DNA from: Lachnospiraceae bacterium
Lineage (GTDB): Bacteria; Bacillota; Clostridia; Lachnospirales; Lachnospiraceae
Assembly: GCA_017555455.1 (NCBI GenBank)
Contig: JAFZGJ010000035.1
Span: forward strand, 1-64,000
Length of the DNA stretch: 64,000 nt
Reading direction: 5' to 3'
Shown: in pieces, positions 9,091-18,363 of the stretch
Numbering within the stretch: position 1 is the first letter of the stretch
How the letters are laid out: each line of letters opens with the position of its first letter
The notes under the pieces: generated by a model
Told to the model about the DNA's origin: nothing
Database searches by the model: none
The model's input: the letters and a program-made list of their open reading frames with translations, nothing else
Translations under genes and position numbers: made by a program

Positions 9091-9996
9091 ATGATTACAT
9101 TAACAAATGTATCAAAAAGATTTGATGATGTGTGGGCAGTGAATCAAGTAAGTCTGACCATGCAGGAGGGCAATGTATTCGGTTTGATTGGTACCAACGG
9201 TGCAGGAAAAACCACATTGCTTCGAATGGTTGCCGGAATTATGAAGCCGGATGGTGGCCATGTTTTAATAGATGATAAACCGGTATTTGATAATGAAAAT
9301 GCTATTAAGGGTGTATATTTTATTCCGGATGAGCCTTTCTTTTTCAGAAATGCCAACGGAAAAGATATGGAAAAATATTTGACAACTGTTTATGAAAAAT
9401 TTGACAGTACTTTATTTTATGAATATTTGGAAAAATTTGGACTGGATAAAAATAGAAAGATTTCTACCTTTTCCAAAGGTATGCAGAAGCAGATGGCGAT
9501 TATCTGTGGACTTTGCGCCAACACCAAATATCTGATTTGTGACGAAACCTTTGACGGCTTGGATCCGGTTATGAGACAAGGAATCAAAGCTATTTTTGCG
9601 AAGCATATGGAAGAGAGGGGATTAACGCCGATTATTGCATCTCACAATCTAAGAGAACTGGAAGACATATGTGACACCGTAGGGTTGTTACATAAAGGTG
9701 GCGTGATTTTATCCAAAGATTTATTGGAAATGAAGTGCAATATTCAAAAAATCCAGTGTGTATTTGCCACAGAGGAAGAAGAAAATAAAGCAATGCAGAA
9801 AATGGCGATTTTACAGAAGGAAAAGAGAGGTATGCTTTGTACCATGACCGCCAGAGGAAGCAGAGAAGAGATACAGACAGTGTTTGCAACATTGGATACC
9901 GTATTTTACGAAGTGTTGCCATTGTCCTTAGAAGAAATTTTTATCAGTGAAACGGAGGTTGTTGGTTATGACATTAAAAAACTCATTTTTAGCTGA
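9091..9996 (+). CDS. ABC transporter ATP-binding protein
   Basis: The 301-residue nucleotide-binding subunit. Walker A is GTNGAGKTT at about residues 35-43, the signature segment is FSKGMQKQ near residue 130, and Walker B is YLICDETFDGLD with the catalytic glutamate. A D-loop and the switch histidine (ASHNLREL) follow. The C-terminal 80 residues resemble the extension of drug and bacteriocin exporters. AGGAGG lies upstream of the ATG. The gene overlaps the membrane subunit by 29 bases, so translation is coupled. Together with the GntR gene it makes a likely drug- or peptide-responsive exporter operon; the substrate is unknown. Confidence 0.93.
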   Translation: MITLTNVSKRFDDVWAVNQVSLTMQEGNVFGLIGTNGAGKTTLLRMVAGIMKPDGGHVLIDDKPVFDNENAIKGVYFIPDEPFFFRNANGKDMEKYLTTVYEKFDSTLFYEYLEKFGLDKNRKISTFSKGMQKQMAIICGLCANTKYLICDETFDGLDPVMRQGIKAIFAKHMEERGLTPIIASHNLRELEDICDTVGLLHKGGVILSKDLLEMKCNIQKIQCVFATEEEENKAMQKMAILQKEKRGMLCTMTARGSREEIQTVFATLDTVFYEVLPLSLEEIFISETEVVGYDIKKLIFS

Positions 9997-12193
9997 TGCA
10001 TCCAAACAGAAGCAGGAAGAAAAAGGGAATCGTAGAAAATCTGTGTTTCGCTTTGATGTAAGGGAAGATATGAAACGAAGAAACTGGATATTTGGAATTA
10101 GCTTTTTGGTGTTCTTTTGCTGTTTCCCGGGATATCTGCTGTTACGTTTGAACAGTATTCTTTCTAACTATGAAAATGCAGATGCCGAAGGTTTGCTTCT
10201 TATGCAGAGAAGAATGGATGATGTGGTTAGTGCGTTGTTTCACAGCAACGGTGTTTTACCGGTACTTATCATCTTTTTGGCAGTTTTGATTGGAATGCAG
10301 GGATTTGCATATTTGCATAATAAAAAACAGGTAGATTTTTATCACAGTCAGCCGGTGAGCCGCAAGAGAAGATTTTTGGTACTGTGGTTTGATGGAGTGG
10401 TAATTTTTGTAATAACCTATTGGGTGAATATGTTACTGGGAATGATGGTAGCTGCGGTTTTTGGCAGTATGTCCGGCATGATTTTGACAGGTGCCATAAA
10501 AGCTTTTTGTTTATATCTGCTTTTGTTCCTTGGAATTTATCATCTTGCTATGATTGCTGTCTTGTTGACCGGTAATACCCTGGTAAGTTTGCTTATTATG
10601 GGCCTGCTGTTAGGATATGAACTGGCAGCCAGAGCCATAACAGTATTGATGGCATCCAGCTTTTTTGTTACCTATGGAAGCGGGGAGGAAAATAAGATAT
10701 TTGATACCATTTTTTCTCCTATCGTGAATATTTATAAGTATATTATTCTTGCAGGAAGGCAGGGACGCTATTATAGCTATGAAGGGAAAATATATACTTA
10801 TGGAAATATAGCAGTGGGGCTTCTTCTTTTAGCAATAGTTTTTGGTATTGTCAGTTACTTTTTATATAAGATGAGAGCCAGCGAAAGTCACGGAAACAGT
10901 ATTAGTTTTCCAAAGATGAAAGAAATATTACGTTTCGCCCTATTATTAGTTTTTGGTATCTTTTGCACTTATGCAGTTTATTTTGTGGCAGGTGAAAGTG
11001 TTGTTTTGGGAATCCTGGGAGCTGTATTTTCTGTTGCTTTGGGGCATGCTGTAATTCAGTTGATATACGAAGTGGATTTTCGTGCTATCCGCAAGAAATT
11101 GGTAACAGCAGTCGTTTCCCTGGTATCTGTAATTGTGGTATTTTTGGCCTTCCGATATGACTGGATTGGGTATGACAGCCGCATTCCGAAGCAGTCAAAG
11201 GTAGAAAGTGTATACGTATCCTTAGCAGCAGAGAGCTTCGGGGACAGTAATTACGTTATGCAGGATGGAACGGAAATATATCGCTGGTATAGAGCGAGAA
11301 ATATGGAAATTACGGATTTGGATACCATTTATGCGCTTTTGGAAAACCGAGAACGGATCACACGAGATACAAAAACCTATGATAGAAACTATGAAAATAT
11401 GGAAATCAAGTTTCGATTTAGAAATGGGAAAACAGAGAACAGAATGCTCTATATCAATTATGAAGAAAACATGGAACTGTTGAATGAGATTTATCATATG
11501 GATGCATATCAGCTTACTAACAATCAGGTGATGGAAGAGAATTTTGTAAATAATTATCGTATCATTTCTGCTACCTATAATAATGGATTTGGAAATGTAA
11601 CCGCGCCTATAGATGTGGATATGCATGCTTTGGTAGAAGCTTATAAAAAAGATGTAGAAAATGCGGATTATGAGGAAGTATATTATAATTATCCGAAGGC
11701 ACAGATTTCCTTGTTGGGAGTAGGAATGCAAAATGAAGAATATCGGAATTCATGGAACATCTTAATTTACGATTCTTATAAGAATACCATAGCGTTATTG
11801 GAGAAAGCAGGGATTAATCATAATAATGTATTTGATAACGCTTACAGAAATCGAATTCAGAAGATAGAAATCCGACAGGAGGATTATGAGAGATTAAGAA
11901 CATCGGGATCAGAGATGGTAAGTTATTCGACGGATGAGAAAACTGCAATTTATACCAATCCGGAAGTGTTTGGAAAGATTTTGGAGAATACGGTGCCAAG
12001 TACCAATCGTTGGTGGAGCTCGAAAAGTCGCAGCAATAATGATGAATACAGCGTACTTATTTACACCCCCAATCCATACGATGGAAGTGATTATTATATA
12101 GATGAAGTGTATTTCCAAAAAGGAAAGATTCCGCAGTTTGTATTAGAGGATTTGGAAAAGATACCTTTTGGAGAAGAACAGATAATAAAATAA
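9968..12193 (+). CDS. ABC transporter membrane subunit with large C-terminal extracytoplasmic domain
   Basis: A 741-residue protein. I start at ATG 9968, nine bases after GGAGG at 9954-9958, rather than at an earlier in-frame codon. The N-terminal 300 residues hold about six hydrophobic helices, then two to three more (around ILRFALLLVFGIFCTYAVYF and LVTAVVSLVSVIVVFLAF), and the last roughly 330 residues are soluble, Tyr/Asn-rich and without cysteine pairs. The layout resembles ABC-2-type permeases found beside YtrA regulators in clostridia. The large soluble tail suggests substrate or envelope recognition outside the membrane. Transport direction and substrate are inferred from context only. 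Confidence 0.85.
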   Translation: MTLKNSFLADASKQKQEEKGNRRKSVFRFDVREDMKRRNWIFGISFLVFFCCFPGYLLLRLNSILSNYENADAEGLLLMQRRMDDVVSALFHSNGVLPVLIIFLAVLIGMQGFAYLHNKKQVDFYHSQPVSRKRRFLVLWFDGVVIFVITYWVNMLLGMMVAAVFGSMSGMILTGAIKAFCLYLLLFLGIYHLAMIAVLLTGNTLVSLLIMGLLLGYELAARAITVLMASSFFVTYGSGEENKIFDTIFSPIVNIYKYIILAGRQGRYYSYEGKIYTYGNIAVGLLLLAIVFGIVSYFLYKMRASESHGNSISFPKMKEILRFALLLVFGIFCTYAVYFVAGESVVLGILGAVFSVALGHAVIQLIYEVDFRAIRKKLVTAVVSLVSVIVVFLAFRYDWIGYDSRIPKQSKVESVYVSLAAESFGDSNYVMQDGTEIYRWYRARNMEITDLDTIYALLENRERITRDTKTYDRNYENMEIKFRFRNGKTENRMLYINYEENMELLNEIYHMDAYQLTNNQVMEENFVNNYRIISATYNNGFGNVTAPIDVDMHALVEAYKKDVENADYEEVYYNYPKAQISLLGVGMQNEEYRNSWNILIYDSYKNTIALLEKAGINHNNVFDNAYRNRIQKIEIRQEDYERLRTSGSEMVSYSTDEKTAIYTNPEVFGKILENTVPSTNRWWSSKSRSNNDEYSVLIYTPNPYDGSDYYIDEVYFQKGKIPQFVLEDLEKIPFGEEQIIK

Positions 12194-12202
12194 GATATTA
12201 TA

Positions 12203-12238
12203 AAAAGGCTTTGTACAGGAAGATGTGCAAAGCCTTTT
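12203..12238 (+). terminator. Intrinsic terminator after the ABC operon
   Basis: AAAAGGCTTTG (12203-12213) pairs with CAAAGCCTTTT (12228-12238), ending in a short T run. The stem is A/T-symmetric, so it may work in both directions. Confidence 0.88.
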
Positions 12239-12273
12239 AGATTATAGAGTGGTTAGTGATATAAAAAACTAAA

Positions 12274-12833
12274 CCGGCGGTTAGGGGAGTAAATGCTGAA
12301 GCTGACGAAGTTCATATACTTTCCGTACGCTGCACGCTCCCGCTCCTTTCGAACGCAACGGTGCCAGGCTCGAAAGAACCTCGCCAGGAACCGGCGTTCT
12401 CAAAGGGCATGCTTAACAGAAAGTATAGGAACTTCTGTCTACAGTCTACAGGCTTGCCTAACGATTTTGAGAGGTATACACTCAAGCTTTTAAGTACCCC
12501 AAAGAATCTAATTACAGTTAATTTGACGCGAGGAACCATGGAAACTGTAATTTTATAAATCACTCCGCGACCTAAATATAAGTTTCTGCTTAATATTTAC
12601 AGCTACGGATTCATATCATGTTTCTCAGACTGTAATAATTTGTACAGATAGACAAAGTATAAGAATTTTTTACAGTTTCTAGTAAGTGCAAACATTTATA
12701 GACTGTAAATTACCGAATTCTTGAGTAACACATATAATGTAATTACAGTTTAGTTTCCCGCGAACAAGTCTTAAACTGTAGTCCGTGTTACCACCGCGAA
12801 CCTTGCTAAAGCTGAAAAACATCTAACCACCGG
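12274..12833. ncRNA. Candidate large structured non-coding RNA upstream of eno
   Basis: A 782-bp gap before eno has no credible gene but much secondary structure. Its ends match as CCGGCGGTTAG (12274-12284) and CTAACCACCGG (12823-12833), complementary except one position. Inside are a 17-bp long-range stem with one mismatch (12307-12323 with 12419-12435), CTTTCGA/TCGAAAG, and four successive hairpins with the same stem theme TTACAGT/ACTGTAA: 12510-12519 with 12543-12552; 12597-12602 with 12630-12635; 12669-12676 with 12702-12709; 12744-12752 with 12772-12780. A CGCGA motif recurs at 12527, 12566, 12759 and 12795. It resembles ornate large RNAs in general style; I cannot assign a family or a strand with confidence. 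Confidence 0.65.
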
Positions 12834-12975
12834 CTTAAAGGTAGAATAGTGATTAAGTTTACAAAATAGGGGAATACTACTGAATGAATTACATAATATT
12901 TGGATATGAAATTACCATTGGAGTAATCAAAAGAAATTTCAAATATGTGTAAATGTTAAAAATCAGGAGGTATCT

Positions 12976-14442
12976 ATGGGAGAAACTTTTTTAATTACAG
13001 AAATCAGAGGACGACAGATTTTAGATTCCAGAGGAAATCCTACAGTGGAAGCAGAGGTGTCTGTGAATCCTGCCGGTGAGGGAGAAAAATGTAGTAAAAA
13101 TAATCCGATTATTGGCAGGGCGGCAGTTCCTTCCGGGGCCAGTACGGGAAAATTTGAAGCTGTGGAGTTAAGGGATAAAGAAAAAGCATACTTAGGCCAG
13201 GGTGTGACAAAGGCCGTCTGCCATATCAATCATCAAATCCGACAGGATTTGTTGAATAAAGCTGTTTGTGAACAGCAAAACATTGACCGTTTACTTTGTG
13301 AAATTGACGGAACACCTAATAAAGGTGGTTTGGGTGCTAACGCTGTGCTTGGGGTTTCCCTGGCAGCGGCAAAGGCAGCAGCTAAAGCAAAGGAAATGCC
13401 CTTGTATCGTTATTTAGAAAAAACAGCAAAAGAAATAAAAATGGACAGTTCATTGAAAAAACAGGAATACCAAAATAAATTTATTATGCCGGTTCCCATG
13501 ATGAACATTTTAAATGGTGGAAAGCATGCTAAAAATACAGTGGATTTTCAGGAATTTATGATTATGCCGGTGGGAGCAGCAACCTTTAGCGATGCTCTTC
13601 GTATGGGAACGGAAATCTATCATACATTAAAGAAAATTTTGTCTGCAGACGGTAAGTCCACATCTGTAGGGGATGAAGGTGGTTTCGCACCAGACTTAAA
13701 GGATGTTTTTGAAGTGTTTGATTATCTCACCAAAGCTGTGGAAAAAGCAGGGTATGTGTGCGGAAAGGATGTTGTTTTTGCCATGGATGCGGCTGCCAGT
13801 GAATTATATGAAGAAAATTCCGGTATGTATTTCTTTCCGGGAGAAACTGAAAGTTTGCAGAAAAAGGAAGAGAAAGAGTATAATTTCAAAGTAAAGGATA
13901 CAACTTTAGAGGGAGTGCCGGATACGAAAAAGTTATCTGTGATGCGAAGTACCTCTGAGATGATTTCTCTTTATGAGGAATTGTGTAACCGATATCCGTT
14001 ATGTTCTATTGAAGACGGATTGCATGAGGAGGATTGGGACGGTTGGAGAGATTTAACCAAACGTTTGGGAAATAAAGTCCAGTTGGTAGGAGATGATTTA
14101 TTTGTCACCAATAGCAAACGGTTACAAAAGGGAATTGATAAAAAATGCGGTAATTCCATTTTAATCAAATTAAATCAAATCGGAACCTTAACGGAAACCA
14201 TAGAAGCAATTTCTCTTGCCCATGAACATGGATTTAACGCCATTGTTTCCCATCGTTCAGGCGAAACGGAAGATACTACTATTTCTGATTTGGCAGTGGC
14301 AATGAGCTGTGGTCAGATTAAGACAGGAGCACCATGTCGGACGGATAGGGTGGCGAAATATAATCAGCTTCTTAGGATTGAGGAAGAATTACGGGAAGAA
14401 GCAGTATATCCCGGAATGGATGCTTTTTATTTAAGAAAATAA
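12976..14442 (+). CDS. eno: Enolase, long form with insertions
   Basis: Dehydrates 2-phosphoglycerate to phosphoenolpyruvate. All core motifs are present: [75 protein letters not shown] and [10 protein letters not shown]. At 488 residues it is about 55 longer than standard enolase (near 430). The extra sequence sits at about residues 33-48, 153-165 and 285-320, all probable surface loops. AGGAGG precedes the ATG. Codon use is less biased than in gap, pgk and tpiA, so it may be a secondary enolase or a lower-expressed one. The region upstream is the candidate structured RNA. Confidence 0.93.
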   Translation: MGETFLITEIRGRQILDSRGNPTVEAEVSVNPAGEGEKCSKNNPIIGRAAVPSGASTGKFEAVELRDKEKAYLGQGVTKAVCHINHQIRQDLLNKAVCEQQNIDRLLCEIDGTPNKGGLGANAVLGVSLAAAKAAAKAKEMPLYRYLEKTAKEIKMDSSLKKQEYQNKFIMPVPMMNILNGGKHAKNTVDFQEFMIMPVGAATFSDALRMGTEIYHTLKKILSADGKSTSVGDEGGFAPDLKDVFEVFDYLTKAVEKAGYVCGKDVVFAMDAAASELYEENSGMYFFPGETESLQKKEEKEYNFKVKDTTLEGVPDTKKLSVMRSTSEMISLYEELCNRYPLCSIEDGLHEEDWDGWRDLTKRLGNKVQLVGDDLFVTNSKRLQKGIDKKCGNSILIKLNQIGTLTETIEAISLAHEHGFNAIVSHRSGETEDTTISDLAVAMSCGQIKTGAPCRTDRVAKYNQLLRIEEELREEAVYPGMDAFYLRK

Positions 14443-14465
14443 TGTAAAAAATTACACTTAATGTC

Positions 14466-14494
14466 TTGCAAATACAAAGTTCTTATGATAAAAT
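14466..14494 (+). promoter_or_regulatory. Sigma-A promoter for secG
   Basis: TTGCAA (14466-14471), 17-base spacer, TAAAAT (14489-14494). It lies about 90 bases before secG. Confidence 0.7.
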
Positions 14495-14584
14495 CTTATG
14501 CGTGTGACTAAGAAGGTATTGGATGAGAGATGTATTTTCTTATCAGTGAGTACCTGTGTGAAGTGAAAGGAAAGAACGATTAAG

Positions 14585-14824
14585 ATGGAAATTTTAAGAA
14601 CAGTGTTAACTATTGTGTTTATTATAATTTGTATTGGATTAACAGTATTAGTATTAATGCAGGAAGGTAAATCTGCAGGATTAGGTGCAATCAGCGGTGC
14701 TGCTGAAACTTACTGGGGTAAGAACAAAGGTCGTTCTATGGAAGGTACTTTGGTAAAGATTACAAAATATTTAGCAATCGCTTTTATTGTAATTGCAGCA
14801 ATCTTGAATATCAGCAGATTCTAA
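14585..14824 (+). CDS. secG: Preprotein translocase subunit SecG
   Basis: A 79-residue membrane protein of the SecYEG protein-export channel. Two hydrophobic helices (about residues 3-24 and 56-76) flank the conserved cytoplasmic loop LVLMQEGKSAGLGAISGAAETYWGKNKGRS. Length and motif are typical. GAAAGGA ribosome site upstream. It stands before rnr and smpB, the common Firmicute order secG-rnr-smpB-ssrA. A terminator follows directly, so rnr is probably transcribed separately or by read-through. Confidence 0.95.
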   Translation: MEILRTVLTIVFIIICIGLTVLVLMQEGKSAGLGAISGAAETYWGKNKGRSMEGTLVKITKYLAIAFIVIAAILNISRF

Positions 14825-14840
14825 GAGCAAGGTAAGTTCG

Positions 14841-14877
14841 GGACATTCTTGTAGAGATACGGGAATGTCCTTTTTTT
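14841..14877 (+). terminator. Intrinsic terminator after secG
   Basis: GGACATTC (14841-14848) pairs with GAATGTCC (14863-14870), followed by seven T (14871-14877). Confidence 0.92.
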
Positions 14878-14957
14878 ATCATAAAAAGGGATTTTTGATA
14901 AAAAAGAGGGATATTCTTGTATGCTGTTTTGCTGGATAGAGATATAAGGGGAGAAAG

Positions 14958-17126
14958 ATGATGAAGAATTGGAAAGAGAGAAAACAGGTCATTGTGGACC
15001 TGATGAAAAATGAATTTTATGTTCCTATGAAAGAAAAAGAACTGGCAATTATGATGCAGGTAGCACCGGAAGAGCGTGCGAATTTAAAAAAAGCTTTGGA
15101 AGAACTTTTGGCGGAAGATAAAATCCAAATCAGTAAGAGGGGAAAATATTCCATTTTTGATGCTAAAACAGCTAACGCCAAGACAGAAAGAATTATCGGA
15201 ACCTTTATCAGTAACCAGAGAGGCTTCGGATTTGTAGAGGTAGATGGCAGGGAAGATGATTTATTTATACCGGAAGATAAAGTAAACGGTGCCTATCATT
15301 TGGATACCGTAGAAGTTGCTTTACTTCGTAAACCTACCGGAAAACGGCAGGAAGCAGAAGTAATTAAGATTATTGAAAGAGGAACTAATACCATTGTGGG
15401 TACCTTCCAAAAGAACAGAACTTTTGGTTTTGTAATTCCCGATAATCAAAAATTGGCAGAAGATATTTTTATTCCTATAGAACGTTCTAAAGGGGCGGTA
15501 GACGGACATAAAGTGGTAGTGGAATTGACTGATTATGGTAATGACCGTAAGAAACCGGAAGGAAAAGTGGTGGAAATCTTAGGCCATATCAATGACCCCG
15601 GTGTAGATATTATGTCCATTGTAAAGGGCTTTGATTTGCCTGTAGAATATCCCCAAAAGGTTATGAATCAGGTGGAAAAAATTCATGACGAGATTTCCGA
15701 AGCAGACTGTGCCGGAAGAAGCGATTACCGTGATGTGGTTATGGTAACCATTGACGGGGAAGATGCCAAGGATTTAGACGATGCGGTAAGTTTAACCGTA
15801 AAAGATGGTTTATATTATTTGGGAGTGCATATTGCAGACGTAAGTAACTATGTGCAGGAGCGCTCCGCTTTGGATAGGGAGGCATTAAACCGTGGAACCA
15901 GTGTGTATCTGGTAGACCGTGTTATTCCCATGCTTCCGCATAAATTATCCAATGGGATTTGTTCTTTAAATGCAGGAGTAGACCGTTTGGCATTAAGCTG
16001 TCTTATGACCATTAATGATAAAGGAGAGGTTGTTGACCATTCCATCGAAGAAACTGTAATCTGTGTTAATGAACGAATGACCTATACTTCCGTGAAAAAA
16101 ATTTTGGAAGATAAAGATGAAGCAGAAAGAGAGCGTTACAAAGAATTAGTACCCATGTTTGAACAAATGGAAGAACTGGCAGCCATTCTCCGTAAAAAAA
16201 GAAAAAAACGTGGATCCATTGACTTTGATTTTCCGGAATCCAAGATTTTACTGGATAAGGAAGGACATCCGGTGGAAATCAAGCCTTATGACAGAAATGT
16301 AGCAACCAAAATTATTGAAGATTTTATGTTGATTGCCAATGAAACCGTAGCACAGCACTTTTACTGGCTGGAGATGCCCTTTGTATATCGTACCCATGAT
16401 TTTCCGGATCCGGAAAAAATCCAGAAATTAGCATCCTTTATCTATAATTTTGGATATCATATAAAAGTAAATAAAGAAGAAGTACATCCAAAGGAAATTC
16501 AGAAGCTTTTAAATAAGGTGGAAGGAAGTAAGGAAGAAGCGTTGATTTCAAGATTGGCACTTCGAAGTATGAAGCAGGCAAAGTATACTGTGGATTGCAG
16601 TGGTCATTTTGGTCTTGCCTGTGATTATTATTGTCATTTTACGTCTCCTATCAGACGATATCCGGATTTACAGATTCACAGAATTATTAAGGATTGGATT
16701 CGTGGACGTATGAAATCCAAAAAGATAGAACATTATGAAGAAATTCTTCCACAGGTAGCTACCCAGTCCTCACGATTGGAAAGAAGAGCAGAAGAAGCGG
16801 AAAGAGAAACCAACAAGCTGAAAAAAGTGGAATATATGGAACGTCATATCGGAGAAGTTTTTACCGGTGTTGTCAGCGGAGTAACTCAGTGGGGAATTTA
16901 TGTGGAGCTTCCAAATACGGTAGAAGGTATGGTTCATGTATCCAAACTTCCGGGAGATTATTTCTTATATGATGAACAGGCGTATGAAATGGTAGGAAGA
17001 GATACCGGGATTAAATATAAATTGGGACAGTCAGTGAGGGTTTGTGTAGAAAATACCGATAAATTCTTAAGAACCATTGATTTTGTCATTGCAGAAGAAG
17101 AACAGGAAACAGAAGAGGAAGCATAA
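14958..17126 (+). CDS. rnr: Ribonuclease R
   Basis: A 3'-to-5' exoribonuclease of the RNB family that degrades structured RNA and works with tmRNA-SmpB in clearing stalled messages. The 722-residue product has an N-terminal winged-helix segment (about 1-70), two cold-shock OB domains (about 75-215, with TFISNQRGFGFV and TFQKNRTFGFV), the RNB catalytic core (about 250-580, with TIDGEDAKDLDDAVSL carrying the metal-binding aspartates and HFTSPIRRYPDL), and a C-terminal S1 domain (about 635-710). Ribosome site GGGGAGAAAG. It is followed after 52 bases by smpB, with which it acts functionally. Confidence 0.97.
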   Translation: MMKNWKERKQVIVDLMKNEFYVPMKEKELAIMMQVAPEERANLKKALEELLAEDKIQISKRGKYSIFDAKTANAKTERIIGTFISNQRGFGFVEVDGREDDLFIPEDKVNGAYHLDTVEVALLRKPTGKRQEAEVIKIIERGTNTIVGTFQKNRTFGFVIPDNQKLAEDIFIPIERSKGAVDGHKVVVELTDYGNDRKKPEGKVVEILGHINDPGVDIMSIVKGFDLPVEYPQKVMNQVEKIHDEISEADCAGRSDYRDVVMVTIDGEDAKDLDDAVSLTVKDGLYYLGVHIADVSNYVQERSALDREALNRGTSVYLVDRVIPMLPHKLSNGICSLNAGVDRLALSCLMTINDKGEVVDHSIEETVICVNERMTYTSVKKILEDKDEAERERYKELVPMFEQMEELAAILRKKRKKRGSIDFDFPESKILLDKEGHPVEIKPYDRNVATKIIEDFMLIANETVAQHFYWLEMPFVYRTHDFPDPEKIQKLASFIYNFGYHIKVNKEEVHPKEIQKLLNKVEGSKEEALISRLALRSMKQAKYTVDCSGHFGLACDYYCHFTSPIRRYPDLQIHRIIKDWIRGRMKSKKIEHYEEILPQVATQSSRLERRAEEAERETNKLKKVEYMERHIGEVFTGVVSGVTQWGIYVELPNTVEGMVHVSKLPGDYFLYDEQAYEMVGRDTGIKYKLGQSVRVCVENTDKFLRTIDFVIAEEEQETEEEA

Positions 17127-17178
17127 AAGAGTGTGTCTGTTGATATCTGCAGGAAATGAAAGGAGTGTTTGGTAAAAA

Positions 17179-17646
17179 ATGAGTAAAGAAACAATGAAAT
17201 TAGTTGCCAACAACAAAAAAGCATACCACGATTATTTTGTGGATGAAAAAATAGAAGCAGGTCTGGTACTTCACGGAACTGAAGTAAAAAGTCTCCGTAT
17301 GGGAAAATGCAGTATCAAAGAATCCTTTATCCGTATTGAAAATGGGGAAATGTTCGTTTATGGAATGCACATTTCTCCTTACGAAAAGGGAAACATTTTT
17401 AACAAAGATCCTTTGCGTGTGAAAAAATTGTTGCTTCATAAGTCCGAAATTAATAAACTTACCGGGAAAATTAAAGAAAAAGGTTTTACTATTGTACCGT
17501 TACAGGTATATTTTAAGGACGGTAAGGCTAAAATGGAAATAGGACTTTGCCGTGGTAAAAAACTTTATGACAAACGTCAGGATATTGCCAAAAAGGATAT
17601 GAAGCGTGAGGCTGAGAAAGAATTTAAAATTAGAAATTTTGGATAA
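17179..17646 (+). CDS. smpB: SsrA-binding protein SmpB
   Basis: Binds the tRNA-like part of tmRNA and brings it to stalled ribosomes. The 155-residue length is typical; motifs include [47 protein letters not shown] and the basic C-terminal [30 protein letters not shown] ribosome site upstream. The tmRNA gene itself begins about 100 bases downstream, giving a compact rnr-smpB-ssrA rescue unit. Confidence 0.97.
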   Translation: MSKETMKLVANNKKAYHDYFVDEKIEAGLVLHGTEVKSLRMGKCSIKESFIRIENGEMFVYGMHISPYEKGNIFNKDPLRVKKLLLHKSEINKLTGKIKEKGFTIVPLQVYFKDGKAKMEIGLCRGKKLYDKRQDIAKKDMKREAEKEFKIRNFG

Positions 17647-17692
17647 AGGAATATTGCAATCTAAGCTATACTACAGGTTTAGTTTTAATATA

Positions 17693-17721
17693 TTGACTTA
17701 AATGCAACTATCCGCTAGAAT
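17693..17721 (+). promoter_or_regulatory. Promoter of the tmRNA gene
   Basis: TTGACT (17693-17698), 17-base spacer, TAGAAT (17716-17721). Transcription would start around 17728, leaving a short leader to be removed by RNase P at 17745. Confidence 0.75.
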
Positions 17722-17744
17722 AAGAAAGCATCAAAACTGAATAA

Positions 17745-18080
17745 GGGCCAGTCAAGGTTTCGACGGGGTTTTTGAAACTGGAGAAGCAAGCCGTTGCCAA
17801 ACGATAATGGCAAATTTAAAATTAAACGCTAACGATAATTTAGCATACGCTGCCTAGTTGCAGCTGTCAGCCTTTAAGTACCTATCCTTAAAGAGTCTGG
17901 CATCGACCAAGATGGGAAACGACACATACAAAGCTTTGCGTATGTGGGCGTATTATGAAGCTACTGAATGTATCCGGGTGTCTGTCACCGGATGCAGGAG
18001 GGAATGTTAACCGATAGACTAAGCTTGTAGAAGTACAGGGGATGGGGCTTCGGACACGGGTTCGACTCCCGTCTGGTCCA
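17745..18080 (+). ncRNA. ssrA: Transfer-messenger RNA
   Basis: Frees stalled ribosomes and adds a degradation tag. The 5' end GGGCCAG (17745-17751) pairs with CTGGTCC (18073-18079) to form the acceptor stem, followed by the invariant TTTCGACGGGG segment; the 3' end has the T-arm GGGTTCGACTCCC. The tag frame runs from GCA 17810 to TAG 17855-17857 and encodes ANLKLNANDNLAYAA. The CCA end is not encoded (the genome has CTA after the discriminator base at 18080), so it must be added afterwards. Pseudoknot-forming repeats fill the middle. Confidence 0.95.
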
Positions 18081-18089
18081 CTAGAGTTT

Positions 18090-18127
18090 CATGCATTCGA
18101 ACCCCATCAACAGGGTTCGAATGCATG
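18090..18127. terminator. Long perfect hairpin just after tmRNA
   Basis: A perfect 15-bp inverted repeat CATGCATTCGAACCC (18090-18104) and GGGTTCGAATGCATG (18113-18127) with an 8-base loop, 10 bases after the tmRNA. The T tract is weak (TTGTTTG). It may terminate tmRNA; its GGTTCGAA core also resembles a T-arm. The rest of 18128-18363 is AT-rich and holds a TATAAT box at 18303-18308, probably the -10 of the next gene. Confidence 0.6.
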
Positions 18128-18363
18128 TTGTTTGAGTCCACTTTTGACACAAGAGTTTGTTTTTTTTTGTTAAATTCTTGTGTTTTTTTGTTTATATATG
18201 GTAAAAGTTTTGAAAAGAGTGATAATAAGAGTAATAATGTTGGGAAAATAGTAAAAATACACAAAAAATATAAAAATTGTTCCCCAATTTGTATAAAAGT
18301 GTTATAATGAAAAACAATAGGGGAAATGAACTTAGCCTAAATATACTATACTGGAGGTACCTT

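Noticed and set aside
11222..11731. A 169-codon minus-strand open frame inside the ABC membrane-subunit gene
   Set aside because: It is a shadow of a strongly coding plus-strand gene, with no ribosome site and biased Ile/His/Tyr composition.
12293..12563. Several overlapping open frames of 65-83 codons on both strands in the eno-upstream gap
   Set aside because: No ribosome sites, odd composition, and they coincide with the inverted repeats of the candidate structured RNA.
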